From NCBI RefSeq assembly GCF_022829685.1, contig NZ_JAKSYE010000075.1, positions 124,001-188,000 on the forward strand: 64,000 nt of DNA, given 5' to 3'. Below are positions 46,037 to 55,132 of this stretch, in pieces; position 1 is the first letter of the stretch; each line of letters begins with the position of its first letter. The translations under genes and the position numbers were made by a program. Origin of the DNA: Methylobacterium sp. E-045 (GTDB lineage: Bacteria; Pseudomonadota; Alphaproteobacteria; Rhizobiales; Beijerinckiaceae). The notes under the pieces are model-generated. The model saw only the letters and a list, made by a program, of their open reading frames with translations, was not told where the DNA came from and ran no database searches.

Positions 46037-46951
46037 GTGAGCGCCGCCTCGCCCCGCCGGGCTCTCCTTCTCGTCAACCCGAACGCCCGGAACGGCTCGT
46101 TCTCCCTCGACGCCGTGCGCGATGCCCTGCGTGCCGCCGGCATCGAGCCGTTCGAGCCGCCGGGTGATCCCGATTGCACGGCGGTGATCAAGCGCCATGC
46201 CAAGGACTGCGATCTCGTCATCCTCGGCGGCGGCGACGGCACCATGAACTCCGCCGCACCGGCCCTGGTCGAGACCGGCCTGCCGCTGGGCATCCTGCCG
46301 CTGGGGACCGCCAACGATCTCGCCCGCTCCCTCGGCCTGCCCACCGACCCGGTGGAGGCCGCGCAGCTCATCGGCACGGCGCGGCCTCAGGCCGTGGATC
46401 TCGGCTGGGTCAATGGCCGCTACTACTTCAACGTGGCGAGTATCGGCTTCTCGGCCGACCTCGCCGGCGACCTCACCGCCGAGTCGAAGAAGAAATGGGG
46501 CACCCTCGGCTATGCCATCGCCGCCATGCGCGTCCTGCGGCGGGTGCGTCCGTTCACGGTCTATCTCGAACATGACGGGCAGACCGAGACCATCACCACG
46601 ATCCAGGTCTCGGTGGGCAACGGTCGCCACTACGGTGGCGGGATGACCGTGGAGGAGACCGCCACCGTCGATGACGGCAAGCTCGATTTCTACAGCCTGG
46701 AGGTGAAGCACTGGTGGCGGCTCATCGCGCTGCTGCCTGCCCTCCGCCGGGGCACGCAGGGCAAGGCGGCCGACGTGCGTGCCTTCAACACCACCGAGAT
46801 CGTGGTGAAGACCAGGAAGCCGAGACCGGTGAACACGGATGGAGAGCTCTCCACCTACACTTCGGCCCATTTCAAGGTCGTGCCCAAGGCGATCCGGATC
46901 TATGCGCCCGAGCCTTCCGCGCGCCCCGGCATCATTCCGGCTGCGTCCTGA
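46037..46951 (+). CDS. YegS/DAGK family lipid kinase
   Basis: 304 residues from a GTG at 46037, preceded by GGAGG with 7-base spacing, preferred over an upstream ATG at 45998. Motifs: LLVNPNARNGS, the nucleotide-binding GGGDGTMN, GTANDLARSLG, FNVASIGFSADL, VGNGRHYGGG and DGKLDFYSLE. Phosphorylates diacylglycerol, phosphatidylglycerol or sphingoid lipids; the exact substrate is unknown. Followed 45 bases later by the TerC gene. Confidence 0.9.
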   Translation: MSAASPRRALLLVNPNARNGSFSLDAVRDALRAAGIEPFEPPGDPDCTAVIKRHAKDCDLVILGGGDGTMNSAAPALVETGLPLGILPLGTANDLARSLGLPTDPVEAAQLIGTARPQAVDLGWVNGRYYFNVASIGFSADLAGDLTAESKKKWGTLGYAIAAMRVLRRVRPFTVYLEHDGQTETITTIQVSVGNGRHYGGGMTVEETATVDDGKLDFYSLEVKHWWRLIALLPALRRGTQGKAADVRAFNTTEIVVKTRKPRPVNTDGELSTYTSAHFKVVPKAIRIYAPEPSARPGIIPAAS

Positions 46952-46996
46952 CGTTGCGCCGCTTTCCGACCTGACGACGTTCGAGGTTCTCTCCCC

Positions 46997-47740
46997 GTGG
47001 ATTCCCTTCTTCAACTCGCCGCAGACCCGACCGCCTGGGTGGCGCTCGCCACCCTGATCGTGATGGAGGTGGTGCTCGGCATCGACAATCTGATCTTCAT
47101 CTCGATCCTCACCAACAAGCTGCCGGCCCATCAGCAGACCAAGGCCCGCCGCATCGGCATCGGTCTCGCGCTGATCCTGCGCCTCGGCCTGCTCGGCACT
47201 GTCGCCTACATCGTCCACCTGACGCAGCCGGTCTTCGAGGTCTTCGGCAAGGCCTTTTCCTGGCGGGACATGATCCTCATTGGCGGCGGCCTGTTCCTGC
47301 TGTGGAAGGCCACGAAGGAAATCCACGAGACCGTCGATCCCGATGACGGCCACGAGGATGCGTCCTCCCCCGTGGCGCTGAGCTTCGCCGCCGCCGTGGG
47401 GCAGATCCTGGTCCTCGACCTCGTCTTCTCCATCGACAGCATCATCACGGCGGTGGGCATGACCGATCACGTGCCGATCATGGTGATCGCCGTCATCACC
47501 GCCGTCACCGTCATGCTGTTGGCGGCCGACCCTCTGGCGCGCTTCATCGACGCCAACCCCACGGTGGTCATGCTGGCGCTCGGCTTCCTCATCATGATCG
47601 GCATGACGCTGATCGCGGAAGGTTTCGGCGCTCACGTGCCGAAGGGCTACATCTACACCGCCATGGCGTTCTCGGCCGGCGTCGAGGCGCTCAATCTCCT
47701 CGCCCGCCGCCGGAGACGGAACAGGACGACCGTGGGGTAG
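46997..47740 (+). CDS. TerC family integral membrane protein
   Basis: 247 residues from a GTG start. Seven predicted membrane helices with the conserved acidic motifs [15 protein letters not shown] in helix 1-2 and [17 protein letters not shown] in the middle. TerC proteins are linked to metal (Mn2+, tellurite) homeostasis and metalation of exported enzymes. The 45-base gap before it is too short for a yybP-ykoY Mn riboswitch. A strong terminator follows. Confidence 0.92.
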   Translation: MDSLLQLAADPTAWVALATLIVMEVVLGIDNLIFISILTNKLPAHQQTKARRIGIGLALILRLGLLGTVAYIVHLTQPVFEVFGKAFSWRDMILIGGGLFLLWKATKEIHETVDPDDGHEDASSPVALSFAAAVGQILVLDLVFSIDSIITAVGMTDHVPIMVIAVITAVTVMLLAADPLARFIDANPTVVMLALGFLIMIGMTLIAEGFGAHVPKGYIYTAMAFSAGVEALNLLARRRRRNRTTVG

Positions 47741-47780
47741 GGGGGCAACTCCTCCCCCCTTTCCGTTTCACGGGAAAACG

Positions 47781-47820
47781 AAGAAAGGCCCGACCGGGAT
47801 AACGGTCGGGCCTTTCTTGT
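47781..47820. terminator. Bidirectional intrinsic terminator
   Basis: 16-bp perfect stem AAGAAAGGCCCGACCG (47781-47796) / CGGTCGGGCCTTTCTT (47803-47818) with loop GGATAA; T-rich on both strands. It lies between convergent TerC and acid phosphatase genes. Confidence 0.9.
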
Positions 47821-47918
47821 TTCCGACGCGAGCGAAGGAGCCAGGTGGAGGGGCCGAGGCGCGACCGACAACGGCCCGCGCTGCAGGGAGTCGGTCCCTG
47901 CCGAGCCCTCGTGACCGC

Positions 47919-48809
47919 CTACAGGATCGGCTCACGCAGGGCCGAGGTTTCGCGGGCGCAGATCGCCGCGTCCGGAGGCGAGCCTTCCTGCGACAGGTTC
48001 TTCGCCATCTCCACGCGAGCCCGCTCGAGATCGGTCCGGAAGCCGGAATCACCCTGGAGCGAACTGACGACGACGCTGGCCGTGGTGCGTCCGGCCTCCA
48101 CGTCGCTCGCCCAATGCACGCCGCAGACAATACGGTTCTCGCCGTAAGCCTTGCCGCGCAGGAAGAACTGCGTCGCCTTCTCGGGGACCAGGGCGGCGAG
48201 GATGGACGCGTAGGCCCATCCTTGTGTCGCGTGGCTGGAGGGGAAGCTGAAGGCATCACCCAACTCGCGGGTTCGCGCCACGCAGATCTCGGCCTCGTTG
48301 CCGACGAAGGGACGCAGGCGACGGTAATGCTCCTTGAGCGAGCGGGTGGCGCGGCTGATGTCGAGGCGGGTCCGTTCGAGCAGCGTCATCAGCGCGGGCG
48401 AGCGGGACTGGTCGATCTTGCGCCCGAGCACGCAGGCGAAATCATCGAGAATGGCCGAGGGGCCGTCCGCCACATCCGCAGTGGCGAGTTCCCAGCGCGC
48501 GCTGCCCTTCAGGGCGCGGGTCGCCGTGAAGGCGGTCTTGTCGGCCGTTTCCGCCGCGGATTGCCCGCGTGGGGGCGGCGGCAGGATCGCGACGGCATCG
48601 GGCGCGGTCGCGTCGGACAGATAGGGCGCGCGCGCCGGCATCCCCGGCGTCAACGGCGTGGTCGCGACGGCCGGCGCGGAGCGTGGCTTCCCGCCCGTGG
48701 TCTTGGTGTCTGCCGCGTTCGGCGCGGGCGCTTGCGCCAGGACGGGAGCCGCCATGAGGGCGCATGACGTGAAGGCAAGCGACGCGAGAGCGGGAAGCAG
48801 AGGAGACAT
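47919..48809 (-). CDS. Class A (PAP2-type) acid phosphatase
   Basis: 296 residues with signal peptide LASLAFTSCALMAAPVLA and a Pro/Ala-rich spacer. The vanadium-haloperoxidase/PAP2 signature is complete: K159-x6-R166-P167 (KEHYRRLRP), PSSH at 190-193 with the catalytic His, and R-x5-H-x3-D in ENRIVCGVHWASD. A periplasmic non-specific phosphatase releasing Pi from organic phosphates. Lipid phosphatase activity is less likely because there are no membrane helices. Confidence 0.92.
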   Translation of the reverse strand: MSPLLPALASLAFTSCALMAAPVLAQAPAPNAADTKTTGGKPRSAPAVATTPLTPGMPARAPYLSDATAPDAVAILPPPPRGQSAAETADKTAFTATRALKGSARWELATADVADGPSAILDDFACVLGRKIDQSRSPALMTLLERTRLDISRATRSLKEHYRRLRPFVGNEAEICVARTRELGDAFSFPSSHATQGWAYASILAALVPEKATQFFLRGKAYGENRIVCGVHWASDVEAGRTTASVVVSSLQGDSGFRTDLERARVEMAKNLSQEGSPPDAAICARETSALREPIL

Positions 48810-48954
48810 GACAGCAGCTCAGGGTGAAATGCGTCGGGAACAGCAAGCGACAGGAGAGCCATAGGGTTCCTGAACGACACTCGTATGGCACTCGAAACGC
48901 ATGACATTTCGCCGTTCCGTCACGGATATGGCCTCCGATCGCTATCGGATGACC

Positions 48955-49836
48955 CTACCGGATGCCGGCGCGGATCGCGGCAGCGACCTCCCACGGATAT
49001 TCTTCGTGCGGGCTCAGAGCCCCCGGAACCGAAGCCTTGGCCACATGGCCTGCGGCGATGAGGGCGTCCATCTCGGCTCCGGATCGGCGAGGGGCACGCT
49101 CGGGACGCAGGACCAGAATCGGCGGGAGCCCGTCGGCTTCGAACAGGGCGAGGAAGTCCTTGCGCGCCCTGAACGGGTCGAGCCCTCCGGTGACGAAGGC
49201 CGCCGTGCCGAAACGGCCACCCGGCTGGAGCGTCACCGCATGCTTGTCGGCGATGACGCCGGGCGTGACGTGGTCCGGATCGGCATAGACATGCGCGCGC
49301 ATCATCCGTCCGATCACCGGGGGACTGATATTGATGCGGTAGAGCGCCTCGCCGAGAAGGGGAAGCTCGATGGCTTTGCGGATCCCCGAGAGCCAGCCAC
49401 GGCGCGAGTCGCCGAGCGCGGTGGGCAGCGGTCCACGCCATGTGGGGGCAACGAGGACGAGTTGGTCAAACAGGCCGGGATGCCGCCGGGCGGCCGCCAC
49501 CAGATAGGGGGCCGCATGACCCGCCGCGATGCCGATGGCGTAGGGGCCCGGCACGGCGGCGATCAAGGACTCCATGAAGGCGTGGAAGGTGTCCGGCTCC
49601 ATGGCGATGCGGGAACGCGGATGGTTGCCGAAGCCTGGCCAGTCGGGAATGAGGCAACGGTAGTCGTGGCCGAGAATCTTGGCGAGGGGCCGCATCTCCG
49701 CGCGTGCCGAGATCGACGACAGGGCCGGCAGGAGCAGGGCCGCGGGGCCGCTTCCGACGATGTCGCAGGGCGTCGGGACCTTGCGCTCCAACACGTCGAG
49801 CTGAAAGCCACGGGTGGAGTGGGCAGGCTCGATCAT
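48955..49836 (-). CDS. Alpha/beta hydrolase-fold protein lacking the nucleophile serine
   Basis: About 293 residues from ATG 49836. Fold markers: LLLPALSSISAR, CLIPDWPGFG, QLVLVAPTWRG and the C-terminal His (ALSPHEEYPWEVA). The nucleophile elbow reads GIAAGHAAP: the catalytic Ser is an alanine (about residue 104, codon GCG at 49528-49530, complement). It is therefore unlikely to be a serine hydrolase; it may be a binding protein, or may use another residue. Neighbours are acid phosphatase and dapD, which are not informative. Confidence 0.8.
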   Translation of the reverse strand: MIEPAHSTRGFQLDVLERKVPTPCDIVGSGPAALLLPALSSISARAEMRPLAKILGHDYRCLIPDWPGFGNHPRSRIAMEPDTFHAFMESLIAAVPGPYAIGIAAGHAAPYLVAAARRHPGLFDQLVLVAPTWRGPLPTALGDSRRGWLSGIRKAIELPLLGEALYRINISPPVIGRMMRAHVYADPDHVTPGVIADKHAVTLQPGGRFGTAAFVTGGLDPFRARKDFLALFEADGLPPILVLRPERAPRRSGAEMDALIAAGHVAKASVPGALSPHEEYPWEVAAAIRAGIR

Positions 49837-49950
49837 CGCTTGCAACGCCTCATCCGGGACGGTCCGTATCGGATTGGAGATCTAATGCACCGGTCGCCGC
49901 CGCACAGGTCGGCCCGGTGTCGCGCTAAGGTCGACGACATTCGTCCGGCC

Positions 49951-49978
49951 CCCCTCTTCCCGCAGGCGGAAAGAGGGG
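49951..49978. repeat. Second REP-like palindrome
   Basis: CCCCTCTTCC (49951-49960) faces GGAAAGAGGGG (49968-49978) with one bulged base and a 7-base loop, in the gap between dapD and the hydrolase gene. Composition resembles the palindrome at 25468-25497. Confidence 0.5.
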
Positions 49979-50010
49979 AATGCCGATCGTTGAGAGAATC
50001 CGGGTTCGCC

Positions 50011-50853
50011 TCAGGTGCGCAGCAACTCGTTGATCGCCGTCTTGGAGCGGGTGCCGGCATCCACCCGCTTGACGATGACGGCGCAGTAGAGGCCGGGGCC
50101 GGGCGTGCCGTCGGGCAGGTCCTTGCCGGGCGTGGTGCCGGAGACCACCACCGAATAGGGCGGCACGCGGCCGTACATGACCTCCCCGGTCGACCGATCG
50201 ATGATCTTGGTGGAGGCGCCGATATAGACGCCCATGGAGAGCACGCTGCCCTCACCGATGATCACGCCCTCGGCCACCTCGGCGCGGGCGCCGATGAAGC
50301 AGTTGTCCTCGATGATGACCGGATTGGCCTGGAGCGGTTCGAGCACGCCGGCGATCCCGGCGCCGCCGGAGATGTGGCAGTTCTTCCCCACCTGCGCGCA
50401 GGAGCCGATCGTCACCCAGGTATCGACCATCGTGCCCTCGCCCACATGGGCGCCGAGATTGATGAACGAGGGCATCAGCACCGCACCCGGCGCGATATAG
50501 GAGCCGCGGCGCACGAAGCAGCCGGGCACGGCCCGGAAGCCGGCCTCGCGAAAGTGCTTCTTCTTCCATCCCTCGAACTTCGACGGGACCTTGTCCCACC
50601 AATTGGCCCCGTCGGGGCCGCCATGGATGATCTCCATGTCGTTGAGGCGGAAGGACAGCAGCACCGCCTTCTTGAGCCACTGGTTGACCTGCCACTCGTC
50701 GCCGACCTTCTCGGCCACGCGGGCCTTGCCGGTGTCGAGCAGATCCAGGGCCTCGTCCACGGCCTCGCGCACGGCGCCCTTGGTCGAGACGTCGATCCCG
50801 GCGCGCTCCTCCCAGGCGGTCTCGATGGTGGCGGAGAGATCGGCGTGGGACAT
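50011..50853 (-). CDS. dapD: Tetrahydrodipicolinate N-succinyltransferase
   Basis: Succinylates tetrahydrodipicolinate in the lysine/meso-diaminopimelate pathway. 280 residues, usual length. N-terminal helical domain ([16 protein letters not shown]) then a left-handed beta-helix with hexapeptide repeats: [54 protein letters not shown], and [19 protein letters not shown]. No dapE is adjacent. Confidence 0.97.
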   Translation of the reverse strand: MSHADLSATIETAWEERAGIDVSTKGAVREAVDEALDLLDTGKARVAEKVGDEWQVNQWLKKAVLLSFRLNDMEIIHGGPDGANWWDKVPSKFEGWKKKHFREAGFRAVPGCFVRRGSYIAPGAVLMPSFINLGAHVGEGTMVDTWVTIGSCAQVGKNCHISGGAGIAGVLEPLQANPVIIEDNCFIGARAEVAEGVIIGEGSVLSMGVYIGASTKIIDRSTGEVMYGRVPPYSVVVSGTTPGKDLPDGTPGPGLYCAVIVKRVDAGTRSKTAINELLRT

Positions 50854-50930
50854 GGCGGCGTTCCGGTCGGTGAGGGTGAGGGCCGTTGCTTACAAAAGGC
50901 GGCCGCGCCTGTCACCTCGGGGATGGCGCT

Positions 50931-51194
50931 TCATTCCCGGCAGCCGTTGCGGGTCTCCTCCCGCACGATCTCGCCGACTTTCGCCCGGTCGCGGGCGGAG
51001 AGCGGAACGTCACGGATGTCGGAAAAGCGGCAATTGACGTTGCCGAAGGCCGCGATCGCGCGCTGTGTCCTGAAGCAGTAGCCGGCCTCCGCATAGACCG
51101 CGTTGCGCTCGCCCCAGAGCTCGTCGCAGGGGGATGCCGCCAGGGAAGGGGAGGCGGGCAGGAGAGCGAGGCAGAGAATCACGGCGGCGCGCAT
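50931..51194 (-). CDS. Secreted YARHG-domain protein
   Basis: 87 residues. Signal peptide VILCLALLPASPSLAA, then a short domain with the YARHG-like pattern: CDELWGERNAVYAEAGYCFRTQRAIAAFGNVNC and a second half DRAKVGEIVREETRNGC. Four cysteines suggest two disulfides. The domain occurs alone in many alphaproteobacterial secreted proteins; function unknown. Ends about 80 bases before dapD on the same strand. Confidence 0.8.
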   Translation of the reverse strand: MRAAVILCLALLPASPSLAASPCDELWGERNAVYAEAGYCFRTQRAIAAFGNVNCRFSDIRDVPLSARDRAKVGEIVREETRNGCRE

Positions 51195-51289
51195 GGGCAG
51201 CTCCTGGGCAGGTATGAGGACGTGACGGTTTGTGGCCCGTCTTTGCGGGTTTCGCCAGATCCTGCCGCGTGCCGGTGTGCCAAGCCGTC

Positions 51290-51742
51290 TCAGAAAGCGT
51301 CGATCCTGGCGCGCACGCCGTCGAGTCCCTCCACCAACGTGGCGAGGTCGTCGGCGAGGGTGGCGTGGATCGCCTCGGCCGCATCGGGAAATTCCTCGAG
51401 CACCCGCCGCATCAGCGTGGGCGTGATGCGGATAACCTCCGCCGGTGTCACGGCATGGGCATCGGTGGGGCGCTCGCCGCGCAGGAACAGCGCCATCTGC
51501 CCGATCAGGGCGGAACGGCCGACCCTGACGGGTTCGGCACCGGCGCCACGCGGCGCCAGTTCCACCGTTCCGGACATGACGACGAATCCGCCGTCGCTGC
51601 GCTCGTCGCGGGCGAACAGGACGTCGCCCGCCATCAGGCTACGGCGCTCGGCGGCGAAGGAGAGGAGCCTCAGGGCATCGCGCGCCATGAAGCTGAACAG
51701 GGGCGCGGCCGCCAGGATCGCGATGTCGTCGTCGAGCCCCAA
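51290..51742 (-). CDS. Stand-alone cyclic-nucleotide-binding (Crp-type) domain protein
   Basis: Family match: cNMP-binding beta roll with SLMAGDVLFARDERSDGGFVVMSGTVEL, IGQMALFLRGERPTDAHAV (phosphate-binding cassette with E and R) and a C-terminal helix. No DNA-binding domain. No ATG opens the frame: TTG codons occur at 51760 and 51742. AAGGAG lies 9 bases before the TTG at 51742, so I chose that (150 residues). It may sense cAMP from the class III cyclase at 31 kb and act on a partner; inference only. Confidence 0.8.
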   Translation of the reverse strand: MGLDDDIAILAAAPLFSFMARDALRLLSFAAERRSLMAGDVLFARDERSDGGFVVMSGTVELAPRGAGAEPVRVGRSALIGQMALFLRGERPTDAHAVTPAEVIRITPTLMRRVLEEFPDAAEAIHATLADDLATLVEGLDGVRARIDAF

Positions 51743-51918
51743 TACCGTCCGCTCCTTCAAAGCCGAGGCGCCCCGCCAGTGGATCAGACCTTAACCGAAG
51801 GCGGGCAAGGGGGGAAATCCGGCCCGGTGCCGGCCCGCGCGAGGCGGACCGATCAAACGGCTGTCATGAAACCGGTGAAGAGATAGGTTTTCCGATCGAG
51901 TCGAGAGCGGATAGACCG

Positions 51919-52140
51919 GTGGCCAATCATTTCTGCCTGGATCCGAACGATCCCTATGCCCAGACCGAAGTCCTGGTGATCTTCGAAGGCAGCTATCCGG
52001 ATATCCGTCTGCTGTCGGTCATCGACGGCAACAAGGACGAAATCCTGTCCGATCTCGTCATCGAGCAGCAGCGCGACCTCATCCGGGAGATCGCCGCCTC
52101 CTACACCTCCGGCGGTGATGCGCCGATGGCGGCCGCCTGA
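51919..52140 (+). CDS. Hypothetical protein, 73 residues
   Basis: GTG start at 51919. Small, acidic and soluble (NHFCLDPNDPYAQTEVLVIFEGSYPDIRLLSV, then a helix EILSDLVIEQQRDLIREIAASY). It is convergent with the response regulator, with stops 4 bases apart. Uniform coding bias supports a real gene. No family recognised. Confidence 0.55.
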   Translation: MANHFCLDPNDPYAQTEVLVIFEGSYPDIRLLSVIDGNKDEILSDLVIEQQRDLIREIAASYTSGGDAPMAAA

Positions 52141-52143
52141 CCG

Positions 52144-52830
52144 TCAGGGCAGCAGCTTGTAGCCGCCGCCTTCCGTCACGAGGATGGCGGTGACGGCCGG
52201 GTTCGGCTCGATCTTCTGACGCAGACGGTAGATGTGGGTCTCGAGCGTATGCGTCGTGACCTGGGCGTTGTAGCCCCAGACCTCCGCGAGGAGCGTGTCG
52301 CGTCCCACCACCTCGCGGCCGGCGCGGTAGAGGAATCGCAGGATCGCGGTCTCCTTCTCGGTGAGCTTCAGCTTCGAGCCGCGCTCGCAGACGAGGAGCT
52401 TCGCGCCGGGGCGGAACGTATAGGGGCCGATCTGGAAGACGGCGTCCTCGCTGGCCTCGTGGCTGCGCAGATGTGCGCGGATGCGGGCGAGGAGCACGGC
52501 GAACTTGAACGGCTTGGAGACATAATCGTTGGCGCCCGCCTCGAGGCCTTCCACCGTGTCCTCTTCAGAGTCCTGTGCGCTCAGCATGATGACCGGGCCG
52601 CGATAACCGTTGCGGCGCATGGTCCGCACCGCTTCGCGTCCGTCCATGTCCGGCAGGCCGACATCCATGATCGCGAGATCGATCCGGTCCTCGGCCACGC
52701 GGGCGAGAGCGGATGTCGCGTCCTCCGCACTGACGGTGACGAACTCCTCGTACAGATCGAGTTGTTCGATCAAGGTTTCGCGCAGGGACTCGTCGTCGTC
52801 GCAGATGAGCAGGCGATGGGTGGTCGACAT
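52144..52830 (-). CDS. OmpR/PhoB-family response regulator
   Basis: 228 residues. Receiver domain with acidic pocket (CDDDES), phospho-acceptor D56 in LAIMDVGLPDMDG and conserved K106 (YVSKPF); C-terminal winged-helix DNA-binding domain (LTEKETAILRFLYRAGREVVGRDTLLAEVWGY, THTLETHIYRLRQKIE). No histidine kinase gene is adjacent, so it is an orphan in this window. Divergent from the L,D-transpeptidase gene at 53102, with a gap of about 270 bases, which hints at envelope control. Confidence 0.92.
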   Translation of the reverse strand: MSTTHRLLICDDDESLRETLIEQLDLYEEFVTVSAEDATSALARVAEDRIDLAIMDVGLPDMDGREAVRTMRRNGYRGPVIMLSAQDSEEDTVEGLEAGANDYVSKPFKFAVLLARIRAHLRSHEASEDAVFQIGPYTFRPGAKLLVCERGSKLKLTEKETAILRFLYRAGREVVGRDTLLAEVWGYNAQVTTHTLETHIYRLRQKIEPNPAVTAILVTEGGGYKLLP

Positions 52831-53101
52831 CGGCCGGGGATACTTTCACACGCAACTGGGATGCGCCCTGACGAGCCGATCCCGAGAATTTGAGAAACCG
52901 CCGCGTCATCGGCCGCGAGCGTACACAGCAGAGTGATGGCGGGTTTATGTCAGAACCTTGAACGACGTCAGGCCCGGGGCAGACTTTGCACGGCCGTGAC
53001 GGTTCGACGCCCGGAAAAGTTTCGCATGGGTGCGGTCGCCACGCAGCGTCGCCTTAGGAATGGGCTGGCTCGAACCGGTCCGTCCGGACGATAAGGCGAA
53101 C

Positions 53102-53638
53102 ATGATCCGTCTGACCCTCTCCCGCATCCGCGTCCGCCGGCTGGTGAGCGACCCCGCCCGCGGGCAGATTCTCGCCGCGACTGCGGTCATCCCCTGCGCG
53201 CTCGGCCGCTCCGGCATCGGTCAGGTCAAGCGGGAAGGGGACGGTCTGTCCCCGCGCGGCGTCTTCCGCCTCCGGGCCGGAGCCTATCGCCCGGACCATT
53301 TCGGAGCGCGTCCCCGCACCGTGCTGACCCTGCGCCCGACCCGGCGGAACGACGGGTGGTGCGACGACCCGCGCGACCGGCGCTACAACTGCCCGATCAC
53401 CCTGCCCGCCCCCGGCGTCAGCGCGGAACGGATGTGGCGGGAGGACGGTCTCTACGACCTCGTGGTCGATCTCGACTACAACCGCCAGCCGATCCGACCG
53501 GGACGCGGCTCGGCGATCTTCCTGCATGTGGCGCGGCCGGGATACCTGCCCACGGAGGGCTGCGTCGCGGTGAAGCGAACCGATCTCGTCCGCCTCCTCC
53601 GGCGCCTCGGGCCGCGCACCCGGCTCCAGATCCTCTGA
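53102..53638 (+). CDS. L,D-transpeptidase (YkuD) family protein
   Basis: About 178 residues from ATG 53102. A single catalytic YkuD domain: PCALGRSGI, VKREGDGLSPRGVFRL, then the active-site block IFLHVARPGYLPTEGCVAV with H142 and nucleophile C154. The usual S-x-G-C reads T-E-G-C. No signal peptide or LysM domain is visible, so export may need another route, or the start is further upstream (53030). Probably forms 3-3 cross-links or attaches proteins to peptidoglycan. Confidence 0.85.
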   Translation: MIRLTLSRIRVRRLVSDPARGQILAATAVIPCALGRSGIGQVKREGDGLSPRGVFRLRAGAYRPDHFGARPRTVLTLRPTRRNDGWCDDPRDRRYNCPITLPAPGVSAERMWREDGLYDLVVDLDYNRQPIRPGRGSAIFLHVARPGYLPTEGCVAVKRTDLVRLLRRLGPRTRLQIL

Positions 53639-53651
53639 CGGCCGCATCCCG

Positions 53652-54977
53652 CTACCCCCGCGCCGGGAGTGCGGCGGGCGAGACGTCCCGCCGGTCGCCG
53701 GGCCGCGACAGGGTCATGACCAGGATGGCCGCGAGGATGCACAGGGCGCCTGCGGCGAAGAAGGCCGGCAGGTAGCTCGACAGGGCCGTGCGCGACAGGC
53801 CGGCGCCGTAGGCGATGGAGGCGGCCCCGAGCTGATGGCCCGCGAACACCCAGCCGAAGACGAGGTTCGCCTTCTCGCGCCCGAACCGGGCGGCGGTGAG
53901 CCGCACGGTGGGCGGCACCGTGGCGATCCAGTCGAGGCCGTAGAAGGCGGCGAAGACCGACAGGCCGACGAAGGAGAAGTCGGAGAAGGGCAGGAACATC
54001 AGCGAGAGGCCGCGCAGGCCGTAATACCAGAACAGGAGCCAGCGGTTGTCGTAGCGGTCGGAGAGCCAGCCCGACGCCACCGTGCCGATGAAGTCGAACA
54101 CGCCCATCGCCGCGAGCACGCTCGCCCCTTGCACCGGGCCGATTCCGTAATCGGCGCAGAGGGGGATGAAGTGGGTCTGGATCAGCCCGTTGGTGCTGGC
54201 CCCGCAGATGAAGAACGTGGCGAAGAGCACCCAGAACACGCCCGTGCGCGACGCCTCCCGCAGGGCACCGAGCGCGCTGCCGGCCATGGCGGGCGGGGCC
54301 GGACTGGTGGGGGCGAGGGCAGTTTCGCCATAGGGGGCCAGCCCCATTTCCTCCGGCCGGTCGCGCATCAGCGCCGTGACGGCGAGCCCCGCCGTCAACA
54401 GGAGGCCGCAGATCACGAGGAGCGCGGCGCGCCAGCCGAGATGCTCGGTGAGGGCGGCGAGAAGCGGCAGCACGATGAGCTGGCCGGTGGCCGAACTCGC
54501 GGTGAGGAGACCGACCACGAGGCCGCGCGAGCGCGAGAACCAGCGGGTCGCGATGGTGGCACCGAGGACCAGGGCGGTAAGTCCCGTGCCGATGCCGACG
54601 ACGACGCCCCACAGCATGACGAGCTGCCAGACCTGACTCATGAACAGGGAGGTGAGGAGCCCGCCGACGATGAGGAAGAGCGCCAGGAGCACGATACGGC
54701 GCGGGCCGTAGCGGTTCATCAACTGGGCCGCGAAGGGCCCCATCAATCCGAACAGGACGAAGCGGACGGCGAGCGCCGAGGAGATCGTCGCCGTGTCCCA
54801 GCCGAATTCCTTCTGCAGCGGCAGGATCAGCACGCCGGGCGCGCCCACGGCGCCGGCCGTCACCAGCATGGTGAGGAAGGTGACGCCGGCGACGACCCAG
54901 CCGTAATGGACGTTCCGGCGGGCGAGGGGCGCGGCCACGGCGTTCGAGAGCGATCCGAAGGGAGCGGTGCTGGGCAT
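53652..54977 (-). CDS. MFS transporter
   Basis: About 441 residues from ATG 54977 with 12 predicted membrane helices. Typical motif A-like loop GPFAAQLMNRYGPRRIVLL between helices 2 and 3, and SGWLSDRYDNRW between helices 8 and 9. Similar to oxalate/formate antiporter or monocarboxylate-type MFS groups, but the substrate is unknown. Divergent from a MarR gene, its likely regulator. Ends 14 bases from the convergent L,D-transpeptidase stop. Confidence 0.88.
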   Translation of the reverse strand: MPSTAPFGSLSNAVAAPLARRNVHYGWVVAGVTFLTMLVTAGAVGAPGVLILPLQKEFGWDTATISSALAVRFVLFGLMGPFAAQLMNRYGPRRIVLLALFLIVGGLLTSLFMSQVWQLVMLWGVVVGIGTGLTALVLGATIATRWFSRSRGLVVGLLTASSATGQLIVLPLLAALTEHLGWRAALLVICGLLLTAGLAVTALMRDRPEEMGLAPYGETALAPTSPAPPAMAGSALGALREASRTGVFWVLFATFFICGASTNGLIQTHFIPLCADYGIGPVQGASVLAAMGVFDFIGTVASGWLSDRYDNRWLLFWYYGLRGLSLMFLPFSDFSFVGLSVFAAFYGLDWIATVPPTVRLTAARFGREKANLVFGWVFAGHQLGAASIAYGAGLSRTALSSYLPAFFAAGALCILAAILVMTLSRPGDRRDVSPAALPARG

Positions 54978-55064
54978 ACGGCCTCTTCGGGTTCCGCATG
55001 ATGGTTCTGTGCGATGACCGGGCGGGGGGCCCGGCACCGCGGCGCGTTCGACCCTTGCTTAGGC

Positions 55065-55072
55065 GCATATGC
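55065..55072. promoter_or_regulatory. Palindrome GCATATGC in the MFS/marR gap
   Basis: The perfect palindrome GCATATGC (extended to GCGCATATGCAC) lies about 65 bases before the marR start, in an AT-richer part of the divergent promoter region. A plausible MarR operator half; only one copy is obvious. Confidence 0.35.
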
Positions 55073-55132
55073 ACTCGTTAGACAAGCATGGTGCCCGCAC
55101 CCCTGTGACCCGTTTCCCGAGGATCTCTCGCG

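Noticed and set aside
45542..46377. Open frames across the 45.5-46.4 kb gap on both strands
   Set aside because: They are Arg/Pro/Ser-rich, overlap a confident lipid kinase or have no ribosome site, and match no family I know.
46952..46996. Possible yybP-ykoY manganese riboswitch before the TerC gene
   Set aside because: The gap is only 45 bases, too short for the element.
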